Assembly: GCA_035358815.1 (NCBI GenBank)
Contig: DAOPQC010000003.1
Span: 372,001-436,000, forward strand
DNA length: 64,000 bases
Origin: Thermoanaerobaculales bacterium
GTDB lineage: Bacteria > Acidobacteriota > Thermoanaerobaculia > Thermoanaerobaculales > Sulfomarinibacteraceae
Direction: 5' to 3'
How positions within the stretch are numbered: position 1 is the stretch's first letter; each line of letters starts with the position of its first letter. Made by a program: the position numbers and the translations under genes. Below are positions 53,098 through 61,166 of the stretch, in pieces. The notes under the pieces were generated by a model. It saw nothing but the letters and a program-made list of their open reading frames with translations, had not been told where the DNA came from and searched no databases.

Positions 53098-53928
53098 GTG
53101 ACTGAGCTGCGCCCCTTCCTGCTGCGGATCGCGCTGCTGTGGCTCGTGCTCGAGCTGCTCGCCGCGACCCAGGCGGTGACGCCGGAGGGCGAGCGCGTCG
53201 CCTGGCGATGGGCGCGCGCCGCCGTCCAGCCCCTGGCGCTGGCCGTCAGCGAGGCCGGCTCGGCGGCGGCCGATCTGGTGGGCGCGGTCCGCGACGGCGG
53301 CCAGCTGCTGGCCGACAACCGCCGCATGACGGTCGCGATCGAGGAGCTGCGAACCAGGAACCTGCTGCTCCGCGAGGATCTCGCGGCCCTGCGCGAGGGG
53401 GCGGAGCTGCTCGAGAGCGTGGGCCGAATCGAGACCGCGGCCGTGATCGGCCGCTGCGTGTTTCGCGATCCGATCCGGGGCCGGATGGAGGTCCGCGTCG
53501 CCACCCGGGTGGCGATCCCGAAGGACACGCCGGTGCTCGGCGCCGGCGGCCTTGCCGGGCGGGTCGTCGAGTCGCGGTCCGGCAGCGTGTGGGTGCAGCT
53601 GCTCACCCACCCGGCCGCCGCGACCGCGGTCCAGACGACGAACGGCTCGCTGCAAGCGCTAGCCGCCGGCACCGGCCGGCCCGACCGCCTCGACATCCAG
53701 TACGTCCCGCGGACGGCGGACCTCCTCCAGGGCGAGGCGTTCGTCACCAGCGGCGCCGACGGCATCTACCCGGCCGGCATCCCGGTGGGCTCGGTGGCGT
53801 CGATCCGCGAGAGCGCGGGCGCCTTCCTGGAGGTCCGCGCAGCGCCCAGCGTCGAGCTCGCCCGGCTCCGCGCCGTGCTGCTGCTCCCTGACGTCGCCAG
53901 GGGACCGCGCCCGGGGGGATGGCGGTGA
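53098..53928 (+). CDS. mreC: Rod-shape determining protein MreC
   Basis: 276 aa from a GTG. N-terminal helix (LLRIALLWLVLELLAATQAV), a coiled coil (NRRMTVAIEELRTRNLLLRE), and the beta-barrel domain (IPKDTPVLGAGGLAGRVVES, GEAFVTSGADGIYPAGIPVG). The last is the most diagnostic MreC motif. It links MreB to periplasmic cell-wall synthases. Overlaps mreD by 10 bp. Confidence 0.93.
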   Translation: MTELRPFLLRIALLWLVLELLAATQAVTPEGERVAWRWARAAVQPLALAVSEAGSAAADLVGAVRDGGQLLADNRRMTVAIEELRTRNLLLREDLAALREGAELLESVGRIETAAVIGRCVFRDPIRGRMEVRVATRVAIPKDTPVLGAGGLAGRVVESRSGSVWVQLLTHPAAATAVQTTNGSLQALAAGTGRPDRLDIQYVPRTADLLQGEAFVTSGADGIYPAGIPVGSVASIRESAGAFLEVRAAPSVELARLRAVLLLPDVARGPRPGGWR

Positions 53929-54419
53929 CGGCTCCCCTGCTGATCGCGGCCACCCTTCTCCTCCAGCGGCTGCTCGGCGCCCCGGGGGGTCCGCAGTGGT
54001 CCGGCCTGCTCCTGCTGCCGGCGGTGTGGGTGGTCGGACCGGCGCTGCTCGGCGGAGGCCGGCGGTGGGTCTGGATCGCGGTCGCCGTCGGCCTCGGCTG
54101 GGACGCCTTGCTCGAGCCGATCATCGGCCCCGGCGCCATCGCCTGGAGCGCCGCCGCGCTCTTCCTGCTCTGGCTCGCCAGCATCGTCGCCGACCGCTCG
54201 CCCAAGGCATGGCTCGGGTTCGGGGCGGTCGCCGCAGCCATCGTCATCCTCGTCCACCGGCTGGTTCTGCTGCCGCTCGGGCTGACGCGCCCGGTCCGCT
54301 GGATCGACCTCGCCGTCAGCGTGGCCGTCACCGCGGCGTGGTGCGGCCTCGTCGGGTGGATTCGCTCGCTCGACCTCCCCAAGAGGTGGCGCGCCCGGCA
54401 AGCGCGCACGCTGCGCTAG
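53919..54419 (+). CDS. mreD: Rod-shape determining protein MreD
   Basis: 166 aa, five to six hydrophobic helices (LLLLPAVWVVGPALLGGG, AIAWSAAALFLLWLASIVAD, AAIVILVHRLVLLPLGLT). Sequence conservation in MreD is weak; size, topology and position between mreC and mrdA support the call. Three bp separate it from mrdA. Confidence 0.85.
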   Translation: MAVTAPLLIAATLLLQRLLGAPGGPQWSGLLLLPAVWVVGPALLGGGRRWVWIAVAVGLGWDALLEPIIGPGAIAWSAAALFLLWLASIVADRSPKAWLGFGAVAAAIVILVHRLVLLPLGLTRPVRWIDLAVSVAVTAAWCGLVGWIRSLDLPKRWRARQARTLR

Positions 54420-54422
54420 GCC

Positions 54423-56327
54423 ATGGAGCTGCGAGAGGACCTCGCCCCGGTCAAGCGGCGGGCCGCGCTGCTCGTGGCGCTGACCCTGGCGGCGCTCGTC
54501 GTTCTGCTGCTTCGGCTGGTCCAGCTGCAGATCATCGAGGGCGCAAGCTGGCGGCGGGCAGCGGAGAACAACCGGCTACGCCGGATCCCGGTCGCCACCC
54601 AGCGCGGAAGGATCTACGACCGCAGAGGCGTGGTGCTGGCCGACAACGTCCCGACGTGGCAGCTGCTGCTGTTCCCTGACGAGGCGCCCAAGATCGAGGA
54701 GACGCTGCTGTTCGTGGCGCGCTTGGGAATCGCCGACGTCGCCACGCTGCGCAATCTGCAGGCGGAGCGCGAGCTCGCGCGGCTCGCGCCGCTGGTTCTT
54801 GCCGACGACCTGAGCTGGGAGCAGGTGGCGAAGATCCGCTCGCATCAAAGCGACCACCCCGAGCTCGCCGTGACCAACGCGTTCCGGCGAGCCTACCCCC
54901 TCGCCGGCACCACCGCCCACGTCGTCGGGCACCTGCGGATGGTCACCCGCGACGAGGTCGAGGCAGACCCCGGGCTGGATCAGAACGCCCTGGTCGGCGC
55001 GACCGGGGTGGAGGCGCTGCGCAATGGCTTCTTGGCCGGCAGCGACGGCACCCGCTACGAGGTGGTGTCCGCCGTCGGCCAGCCTATCGGCGTGGTGCGC
55101 GACAGCCCGCCGGTGGCGGGGCGCGACGTCGGAACCACCCTCGACGTGCGCCTCCAGCAGACCGCCGCCCTTGCCCTGGGCGATCGCACCGGAACCGTCG
55201 TCGCGCTCGAGCCCGCCACCGGCGCGGTGCGCGTGCTCTACTCCAGCCCCACCTTCGACCCGAACATCTTCGTCGGACGGCTGTCGCACAGCCAGTGGGA
55301 GGAGCTGACCGCGGACCCCGGGCGCCCGCTGAACGACCGGTCGCTGCAGGGGGCCTATCCGCCCGGCTCGACGATCAAGCCCTTCTACACCCTGGCCGGC
55401 CTGGCCGAGGGCGAGATCACGCCCGACAGCGCGGTGACGTGCCACGGCGGCGTCACCCTCTACGGTCACCCCTTCCGGTGCTGGCGCCGGGGCGGCCACG
55501 GGGGGGTCGGCGTGGTCCGCTCGCTCGAGGTCTCGTGCGACTCCTTCTACTACCTGCTCGGGTACCGCCTGGGCATCGACCGCATGGCGCGATGGCTGCG
55601 GCGGTTCGGTTTCGCCGAGCCCACCGGGATCGGCCTCGGCCCCGAGCTCACCGGCCTCGTGGGGACCCCCGAGTGGGCGCGCGAGGTGCGGGGGACGCCC
55701 TGGTACGCCGGGGAGGCGATCTCGGTGGCGATCGGCCAGGGCCCCGTGCTCGCCACCAGCCTGCAGCTCGCCCGCGCCTACGCGGTGCTCGCCAACGGCG
55801 GCCGCCTGGTGACGCCCCACCTGGTGGCGTCCGCGGACGTGCCGCCGCCGGTCGACCTCGGGCTCGATCCGCGGCACCTCGCGCTGGTGGTCGAGGGGCT
55901 GACCCGGGTGGTCCACGGCGGCGAGGGAACCGCCGCCTTCCTGGCTCGCCTGCCGATGGCCGGCAAGACCGGCACCGCCCAGGTGGCGCGGCTCAGGGAA
56001 GGGGTCCGCGCCCAGGACCTCCCGGAGCACCTCAGGCACCACGCCCTGTTCGTGGGCTGGGCGCCGCTCGACCGGCCGCGGCTGGTGGTGGCGGCGGTGG
56101 TCGAGCACGGCGTCGGCGGTTCGACCGCCGCTGCACCGGTGGTGGCGCAGGTCATCGAGGCGGCGATGGAGGAGTGGAACGGCACCCACGAGAAGGAGGT
56201 CGTGGAGGGCGGGGCCGGCGACGGCGCAGCTCCCGCTCTCGCGCCCGCGCTCGTCACGGCGGAGCCGCAGGCGAAGCCGGATCCGCCTTCCCACCCGAAT
56301 CAGATCCCCACCGACGATCCGGGCTAG
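54423..56327 (+). CDS. mrdA: Penicillin-binding protein 2
   Basis: 634 aa. Membrane anchor (AALLVALTLAALVVLLLRLV), pedestal domain, transpeptidase domain with SxxK in YPPGSTIKPFYTLAG, second motif SCDSFYY (Asp in place of the Asn of SxN), and KTGTAQ in MAGKTGTAQVARL. It cross-links peptidoglycan for elongation. About the last 33 residues (ALAPALVTAEPQAKPDPPSH...) are derived from the hexad repeat family and lie beyond the catalytic domain. Confidence 0.95.
   Translation: MELREDLAPVKRRAALLVALTLAALVVLLLRLVQLQIIEGASWRRAAENNRLRRIPVATQRGRIYDRRGVVLADNVPTWQLLLFPDEAPKIEETLLFVARLGIADVATLRNLQAERELARLAPLVLADDLSWEQVAKIRSHQSDHPELAVTNAFRRAYPLAGTTAHVVGHLRMVTRDEVEADPGLDQNALVGATGVEALRNGFLAGSDGTRYEVVSAVGQPIGVVRDSPPVAGRDVGTTLDVRLQQTAALALGDRTGTVVALEPATGAVRVLYSSPTFDPNIFVGRLSHSQWEELTADPGRPLNDRSLQGAYPPGSTIKPFYTLAGLAEGEITPDSAVTCHGGVTLYGHPFRCWRRGGHGGVGVVRSLEVSCDSFYYLLGYRLGIDRMARWLRRFGFAEPTGIGLGPELTGLVGTPEWAREVRGTPWYAGEAISVAIGQGPVLATSLQLARAYAVLANGGRLVTPHLVASADVPPPVDLGLDPRHLALVVEGLTRVVHGGEGTAAFLARLPMAGKTGTAQVARLREGVRAQDLPEHLRHHALFVGWAPLDRPRLVVAAVVEHGVGGSTAAAPVVAQVIEAAMEEWNGTHEKEVVEGGAGDGAAPALAPALVTAEPQAKPDPPSHPNQIPTDDPG
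56229..56300. repeat. Hexad-element fragment inside the 3' end of mrdA
   Basis: In-phase units GCTCCC, GCTCTC, GCGCCC, GCGCTC (56229-56252) are followed by GTCACGGCGGAGCCGCAGGC and AAGCCGGATCCG. The latter also occur in the elements at 24536-24719 and 52652-53026. The units are in frame and encode an Ala-Pro-Ala-Leu-like dipeptide repeat. Confidence 0.6.
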
Positions 56328-56336
56328 AATCCTACC

Positions 56337-57413
56337 GTGGAGCACCGCATCGACCCCTGGCTGATCCTCGCCGTGGTCGGCATTCTGGCCGCGTCCCTGG
56401 CCACCCTCCACGCCGCAGGCCCGGTGCTCGGCTCCGGCCCGCTGCTCCGCCAGGCGTTGTGGGGCGCGGCCGGCCTGGTGCTGCTGTGGGCGCTGTCCCG
56501 GCCGAGCCTCAGCCTCTACAGCCAGCTCGCGCCGGTGGCGTATGGCGCCGGCATCGCCGGGCTGCTGCTGGTGCTGGTGCTGGGCGAGGCCCGCGGCGGC
56601 GCCCGGGCGTGGTTCGCGGTCGGCCCGCTGACGATCCAGCCGAGCGAGTTCGCCCGGCTGGGAGTGATCCTGATGGTGGCGGCATGGCTGGGCCGGAGCC
56701 GGTCGCGGCGCCTGACCCTGCGGGACGGCCTCATCGTGACCGCGATGGTCGGTGCCGCCATGCTGCTGGTGGTGGTCGAGCCGGACCTGGGGGTCGCCCT
56801 CACCTACCTGCCGATCGCCGGCGCCGCCCTCTGGCTCGGCGGCCTGCCGGTCAGGACGTGGATCGTCCTGGCCCTGCTCGCGGTGGTCGGCGGCGTCGTC
56901 CTCTGGCAGCGCGGCCTCGAGCCATACCAGAAGGAGCGCGTGCTCACGGTGATGGACCCCGAGCGCGACCCCTACGGCGCCGGCTATCAGGTGCGGCAGT
57001 CGAAGATCGCGGTCGGGTCCGGCCAGCTGGCGGGCGAGGGCATCGGTCACGGGTCGCAGTCGCTGCTGCTCTTCCTGCCGGCCCAGCACACCGACTTCGC
57101 GTTCTCGGTGTGGGCCGAGGCAACCGGCTTCGCCGGCTCCACCGCCCTCCTCGCGGCCTACGCGCTGCTGCTCGGGCGCATCGGCTGGACCGCGCTGGCG
57201 GCCGCGAGCCGTCACGGGCTCGTGCTGGCGATCCTGATCGGAAGCTGGCTCGCCTTCCAGGTGGTGGTCAACATCGGGATGGTGCTCGGCTGGCTCCCGA
57301 CCACCGGCATCACGCTGCCGCTGTTCTCCTATGGCGGGTCGTCGCTGCTGTCGACCTGTATCGCGCTCGGCATCGTCCAGTCGGTGTGGCGCCATCGCCT
57401 CCTGTACTCATGA
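56337..57413 (+). CDS. rodA: Peptidoglycan glycosyltransferase RodA
   Basis: 358 aa SEDS protein from GTG 56337. Ten helices; motifs GGARAWFAVGPLTIQPSEFA, VVEPDLGVALTYLPI (catalytic Asp), ERVLTVMDPERDPYGAGYQV, QHTDFAFSVWAEATGF, PTTGITLPLFSYGGSSLLST. It polymerises lipid II with PBP2. TAGAAT, of which TAG is the mrdA stop, lies 6 bp before the GTG, so a second, leaderless promoter is conceivable. Confidence 0.95.
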   Translation: MEHRIDPWLILAVVGILAASLATLHAAGPVLGSGPLLRQALWGAAGLVLLWALSRPSLSLYSQLAPVAYGAGIAGLLLVLVLGEARGGARAWFAVGPLTIQPSEFARLGVILMVAAWLGRSRSRRLTLRDGLIVTAMVGAAMLLVVVEPDLGVALTYLPIAGAALWLGGLPVRTWIVLALLAVVGGVVLWQRGLEPYQKERVLTVMDPERDPYGAGYQVRQSKIAVGSGQLAGEGIGHGSQSLLLFLPAQHTDFAFSVWAEATGFAGSTALLAAYALLLGRIGWTALAAASRHGLVLAILIGSWLAFQVVVNIGMVLGWLPTTGITLPLFSYGGSSLLSTCIALGIVQSVWRHRLLYS

Positions 57414-58900
57414 CGAACGCGATCCTCTTCCTGTCGGTCAGCCCTTTCGAGACCCGGGTGGCGCTCCGCGAGAACACCCGGCTGGTGTCCTACCGGGCGG
57501 AGCGGCTCCGCGCCTCGTCAGTCGTCGGCAACCTCTACAAGGGCCGCGTCACCCGCGTGCTGCCCGGCATGCAGGCCGCCTTCGTCGACGTCGGCCTGGC
57601 GCGTGACGCCTTCCTCTACGTGAGGGAGGCTGGCGGCATCCTCGACGACTTCAGCGACATCTTCCCGATCGGGGAAGGCGAGCTCGGCGCCCCCGGCCCG
57701 CCCACCTCCGACATCGGCGACCTCCTGCGCCACGGCCAGGAGGTGCTGGTCCAGGTCGTCAAGGACCCGCTCGGCACCAAGGGCGCGCGGCTGACCACCC
57801 ACATCACGCTGCCCGGGCGCTTCCTCGTCTACCTGCCGACGGTCCGCCAGCGAGGCGTGTCGCGGAGGATCACCGATCCCGACGAGCGCGCCCGCCTGAA
57901 GGCGATCATCGACGGCTTCCCGGGCAACCAGGGCTGGATCGTGCGCACCGCCGGCGAGGACCGCGGCCAGCCCGAGCTCGACAGCGACCGCGACTACCTG
58001 CTGCGGCTGTGGGGACGCATCCAGGCGACCTGCGAGCGCAGCCGGGCGCCGTCCCTCACCCACCACGAGCTGAGCCCGGTCCTGCGGACGGTGCGCGACA
58101 CCTTCACCCAGGCGATCCAGGAGCTGTGGGTCGACGACGAGGAGAGCTTCCAGGAGATCCTCGACTTCCTGGAGCAGTGCGAGCCGGCGCTGGTGCCGCG
58201 AGTCAAGCTGTTCCGCAAGACCAGCGACCTGATGGCGGCGTTCGGCATCGACCGCGAGCTCGAGAAGGCGCTTCGCCCCAAGATCTGGCTCAAGTCGGGC
58301 GGCTACCTGGTGGTCAACCAGACCGAGGCGCTGGTGGCGATCGACGTCAACACCGGCAAGTACGTCGGCTCGACCTCGCTCGAGGACACCGCCTTCTCGA
58401 TCAACCTCGAAGCGGTGAGGGAGATCGTGCGGCAGCTCCGGTTGCGGCACCTCGGCGGCATCATCGTCATCGACTTCATCGACATGCTCTCACCCGCCCA
58501 CCGCGAGACGGTCTACCACGCCCTCGAGGAGGAGCTTGCGACCGACCCCGCCCGAACCCAGCTGCTGCCGATGAGCGACATCGGGCTCGTCCAGCTGACC
58601 CGCAAGCGAACCAGGCCGAGCCTCGAGCGGACCCTGAATCGGGAGTGCCCGTACTGCCACGGCTCCGGGCGCATCAAGTCGCTGCCCACGATCTGCCTGG
58701 AGATCCGCCGCGGGCTGCTCGACACGGCCGACGCGGAGGCCGGCGACCAGGTCTCGCTGACCGTCCATCCCGAGGTGTCCCACTACCTGCAGGGCCCGTT
58801 CCGCGAGCTGCTGCGCGAGCTCGAGGAGGTGCACGGCCTGCAGGTCATCCTCCGCGAGAACCCGGTCTTCCACCAGGAGCAGTACGAGATCTCCAGGTGA
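57410..58900 (+). CDS. rng: Ribonuclease G
   Basis: 496 aa from ATG 57410, overlapping the rodA stop by ATGA. S1 domain (VGNLYKGRVTRVLPGMQAAF), RNase E/G core (VAIDVNTGKYVGSTSLEDTA, IIVIDFIDMLSPAHRE), catalytic Asp in these two motifs, and zinc-link CPYCHGSGRIKS. Without the long C-terminal scaffold of RNase E. rng is often adjacent to the mre operon, as here. Confidence 0.95.
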   Translation: MTNAILFLSVSPFETRVALRENTRLVSYRAERLRASSVVGNLYKGRVTRVLPGMQAAFVDVGLARDAFLYVREAGGILDDFSDIFPIGEGELGAPGPPTSDIGDLLRHGQEVLVQVVKDPLGTKGARLTTHITLPGRFLVYLPTVRQRGVSRRITDPDERARLKAIIDGFPGNQGWIVRTAGEDRGQPELDSDRDYLLRLWGRIQATCERSRAPSLTHHELSPVLRTVRDTFTQAIQELWVDDEESFQEILDFLEQCEPALVPRVKLFRKTSDLMAAFGIDRELEKALRPKIWLKSGGYLVVNQTEALVAIDVNTGKYVGSTSLEDTAFSINLEAVREIVRQLRLRHLGGIIVIDFIDMLSPAHRETVYHALEEELATDPARTQLLPMSDIGLVQLTRKRTRPSLERTLNRECPYCHGSGRIKSLPTICLEIRRGLLDTADAEAGDQVSLTVHPEVSHYLQGPFRELLRELEEVHGLQVILRENPVFHQEQYEISR

Positions 58901-58928
58901 TCTCGGCCCGGCGGTGACGCCGTCCCCC

Positions 58929-59198
58929 GCTTCCGCGCCCACTTCCGTTCCCGTTCCCGTTCCCGAATCTGGCCGACCGGCGATCGGCGCCCACTCCGCG
59001 CGCTACGCAATTCTCTGCGGCACGACGAGCCTTCGCTTCCATTTCGGGAACGGGCACGGGTACGTGTACGAGGCGCGGGGTGATCGCCGGCAGCGGGGGT
59101 CGCGGATCACCCCTGTGAATCCGGAGTCGGGCGCGGAAGCGGAAGCGGGCGCGGAAGCGGACGGGGGCCCCAACCCCGAACCCCCAGATCCTATCCCC
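58929..59198. repeat. Hexad element between rng and rho
   Basis: Units GCTTCC, GCGCCC, ACTTCC, GTTCCC, GTTCCC, GTTCCC (58929-58964); core; GGGAAC, GGGCAC, GGGTAC, GTGTAC (59046-59069); second array GGAGTC, GGGCGC, GGAAGC, GGAAGC, GGGCGC, GGAAGC (59123-59158). On the minus strand GGGGATAGGATCTGGG (59198-59183) directly follows the rho TGA. No gene in 58901-59198. Confidence 0.82.
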
Positions 59199-60557
59199 TC
59201 ACCCCTGCGACATCAGCTCGAGGAACTCCTTGTTGGTCGCGCTCTTGTCGAGCCGCTCGAGCAGCAGCTCCATCGCCTCGACCGGGGACAGCTGGGACAG
59301 GACCTTGCGCAGCACCCAGATCCGGCGCAGCTCCCACTCGTCGATCAGCAGCTCCTCCTTGCGGGTCCCCGACTTGTGGATGTCGATCGACGGGAAGACG
59401 CGGCGCTCGACGAGCTTGCGGTCGAGGTGCACCTCCATGTTGCCGGTGCCCTTGAACTCCTCGAAGATCACGTCGTCCATCCGGGAGCCGGTGTCAATCA
59501 GCGCGGTGCCGACGATGGTCAGGCTGCCGCCCTCCTCGATGTTGCGCGCCGCGCCGAAGAAGCGCTTCGGCTTCTGGAGGGCGTTGGAGTCGACGCCGCC
59601 CGACAGGACCTTGCCCGACGGCGGCACGACCGTGTTGTAGGCCCGGGCGAGGCGGGTGATGGAGTCGAGCAGGATGACGACGTCGCGCCGGTGCTCGACC
59701 AGCCGCTTGGCCTTCTCGATCACCATCTCGGCGACCTGGACGTGGCGGGTCGCGGGCTCGTCGAAGGTCGACGAGATGACCTCGCCGTGCACCGACCGCT
59801 GCATGTCGGTGACCTCCTCGGGCCGCTCGTCGATCAGCAGCACGATCAGCGTCACCTCGGGGTGGTTGGCGGTGATGGAGTTGGCGATCGCCTGCAGCAT
59901 CATGGTCTTGCCGGTCCGTGGCGGCGCCACCAGCAGGCCGCGCTGGCCCTTGCCGATGGGGGTCACCAGGTCCATCACCCGGGAGGTCATGTTGTCGGGC
60001 ACCTCGAGCACGATCCGCTCCTCCGGGTAGAGGGGCGTCAGGTTGTCGAAGTGGACCTTCTCCATGGCCACCTCGGGAGGCTCGAAGTTGATCGCCTCGA
60101 CCTTGATCAGGGCGAAGTAGCGCTCGCCTTCCTTGGGCGGCCGGATCTGCCCCGACACGGTGTCCCCGGTGTGGAGGTTGAAGCGGCGGATCTGCGACGG
60201 CGACACGTAGATGTCGTCCGGCCCGGGCAGGTAGTTGTACTCCGGCGCGCGCAGGAAGCCGAAGCCCTCCGGCAGCACCTCGAGCACGCCCTCCCCGAAG
60301 ATCAGCCCCTCGCGCTCGGTCTGCCGCTGCAGGATCCGGAAGATCAGATCCTGGCGGCGCATGCCGGTGGGGTTCTCGACCCCGATCCCGCGCGCGACGC
60401 TGCCCAGCTCGTTGATCGACATCTCCTTGAGCTGGGTGAGATCGAGCCGCCCCTCCTGGGGGACCTCGGCGGAGTTCGCGTACTCCTCGATCTCGTTGTC
60501 GAGGTCGAGCGGAATCACCACCGGGTCGTCCTGGCTCTCCTTCTTCTTGCGTCCCAT
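59199..60557 (-). CDS. rho: Transcription termination factor Rho
   Basis: 452 aa. N-terminal Rho_N domain (DLTQLKEMSINELGSVARGI), cold-shock-like RNA-binding domain (VLEVLPEGFGFLRAPEYNYL, GDTVSGQIRPPKEGERYFAL), ATPase with Walker A APPRTGKTMMLQAIA, Walker B VVILLDSITRLARA, Q- and R-loops SGKVLSGGVDSNALQ. It ends RNA synthesis at untranslated transcripts. Lowest gene of a clpX-lon-engB-rho line on the minus strand. Confidence 0.97.
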   Translation of the reverse strand: MGRKKKESQDDPVVIPLDLDNEIEEYANSAEVPQEGRLDLTQLKEMSINELGSVARGIGVENPTGMRRQDLIFRILQRQTEREGLIFGEGVLEVLPEGFGFLRAPEYNYLPGPDDIYVSPSQIRRFNLHTGDTVSGQIRPPKEGERYFALIKVEAINFEPPEVAMEKVHFDNLTPLYPEERIVLEVPDNMTSRVMDLVTPIGKGQRGLLVAPPRTGKTMMLQAIANSITANHPEVTLIVLLIDERPEEVTDMQRSVHGEVISSTFDEPATRHVQVAEMVIEKAKRLVEHRRDVVILLDSITRLARAYNTVVPPSGKVLSGGVDSNALQKPKRFFGAARNIEEGGSLTIVGTALIDTGSRMDDVIFEEFKGTGNMEVHLDRKLVERRVFPSIDIHKSGTRKEELLIDEWELRRIWVLRKVLSQLSPVEAMELLLERLDKSATNKEFLELMSQG

Positions 60558-60558
60558 T

Positions 60559-61164
60559 TCAGTCTCCTCGTGAGTGTCTGTCGCGCCATGCGGTCACCAG
60601 GCTGTCGATCTCGGCGATCAGCTGCCGCCGGCCCTCGCCGGCGTTCACGCTCACCGCCACCGGCAGCGCCGCCAGCTCGAGCCGGCGCTGGACCTCGTGC
60701 TGCATCTTCGCCCGCCCGCTGCGGCTGACCTTGTCGGCCTTGGTGAGCACCACCAGCCGGTCGCGCCCGGCCGCACGGAGCATCTCCTGCAGGTCGAGGT
60801 CGAGGGCGGTCGGCCCGTGCCGGACGTCGATCAGCGTCACCACGCCAGCCACCCGCTGCTCCTCGAGCAGGTAGCGCCCGAGCTCCTGACCCCACTCCTC
60901 GCGCAGCTGCCGCGCCACCCCGGCGTAGCCGTAGCCGGGAAGATCGACCACGTAGAACGACCCGTTGACCAGGAAGAAGTTGAGCGTCCGCGTCTTGCCC
61001 GGCGCCTTGGCGACCTTGGCCAGCCGGCGCTGGAACAGCCAGTTGAGCAAGCTCGACTTGCCGACATTGGACCGGCCGGCGACCGCGACCTGCGGGTACC
61101 ACTCGCGAGGTCTGTCGGACGCCCGCAGGGCGGCGCCGCGGAAGCTGACTTCTCGAATCTCCAC
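60559..61164 (-). CDS. engB: Ribosome biogenesis GTPase EngB (YsxC/YihA)
   Basis: 201 aa from GTG 61164, two bases after the lon stop. G1 AVAGRSNVGKSSLLNWLFQ, G2 APGKTRTLNFFLV, G3 VVDLPGYGYAGV, G4 VVLTKADKVSRSGR, G5-like SVNAGEG. The last fits SAxxG of the family. It acts in 50S subunit assembly. The upstream neighbour is lon and the downstream rho starts one base later. Confidence 0.94.
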   Translation of the reverse strand: MEIREVSFRGAALRASDRPREWYPQVAVAGRSNVGKSSLLNWLFQRRLAKVAKAPGKTRTLNFFLVNGSFYVVDLPGYGYAGVARQLREEWGQELGRYLLEEQRVAGVVTLIDVRHGPTALDLDLQEMLRAAGRDRLVVLTKADKVSRSGRAKMQHEVQRRLELAALPVAVSVNAGEGRRQLIAEIDSLVTAWRDRHSRGD

Positions 61165-61166
61165 AT

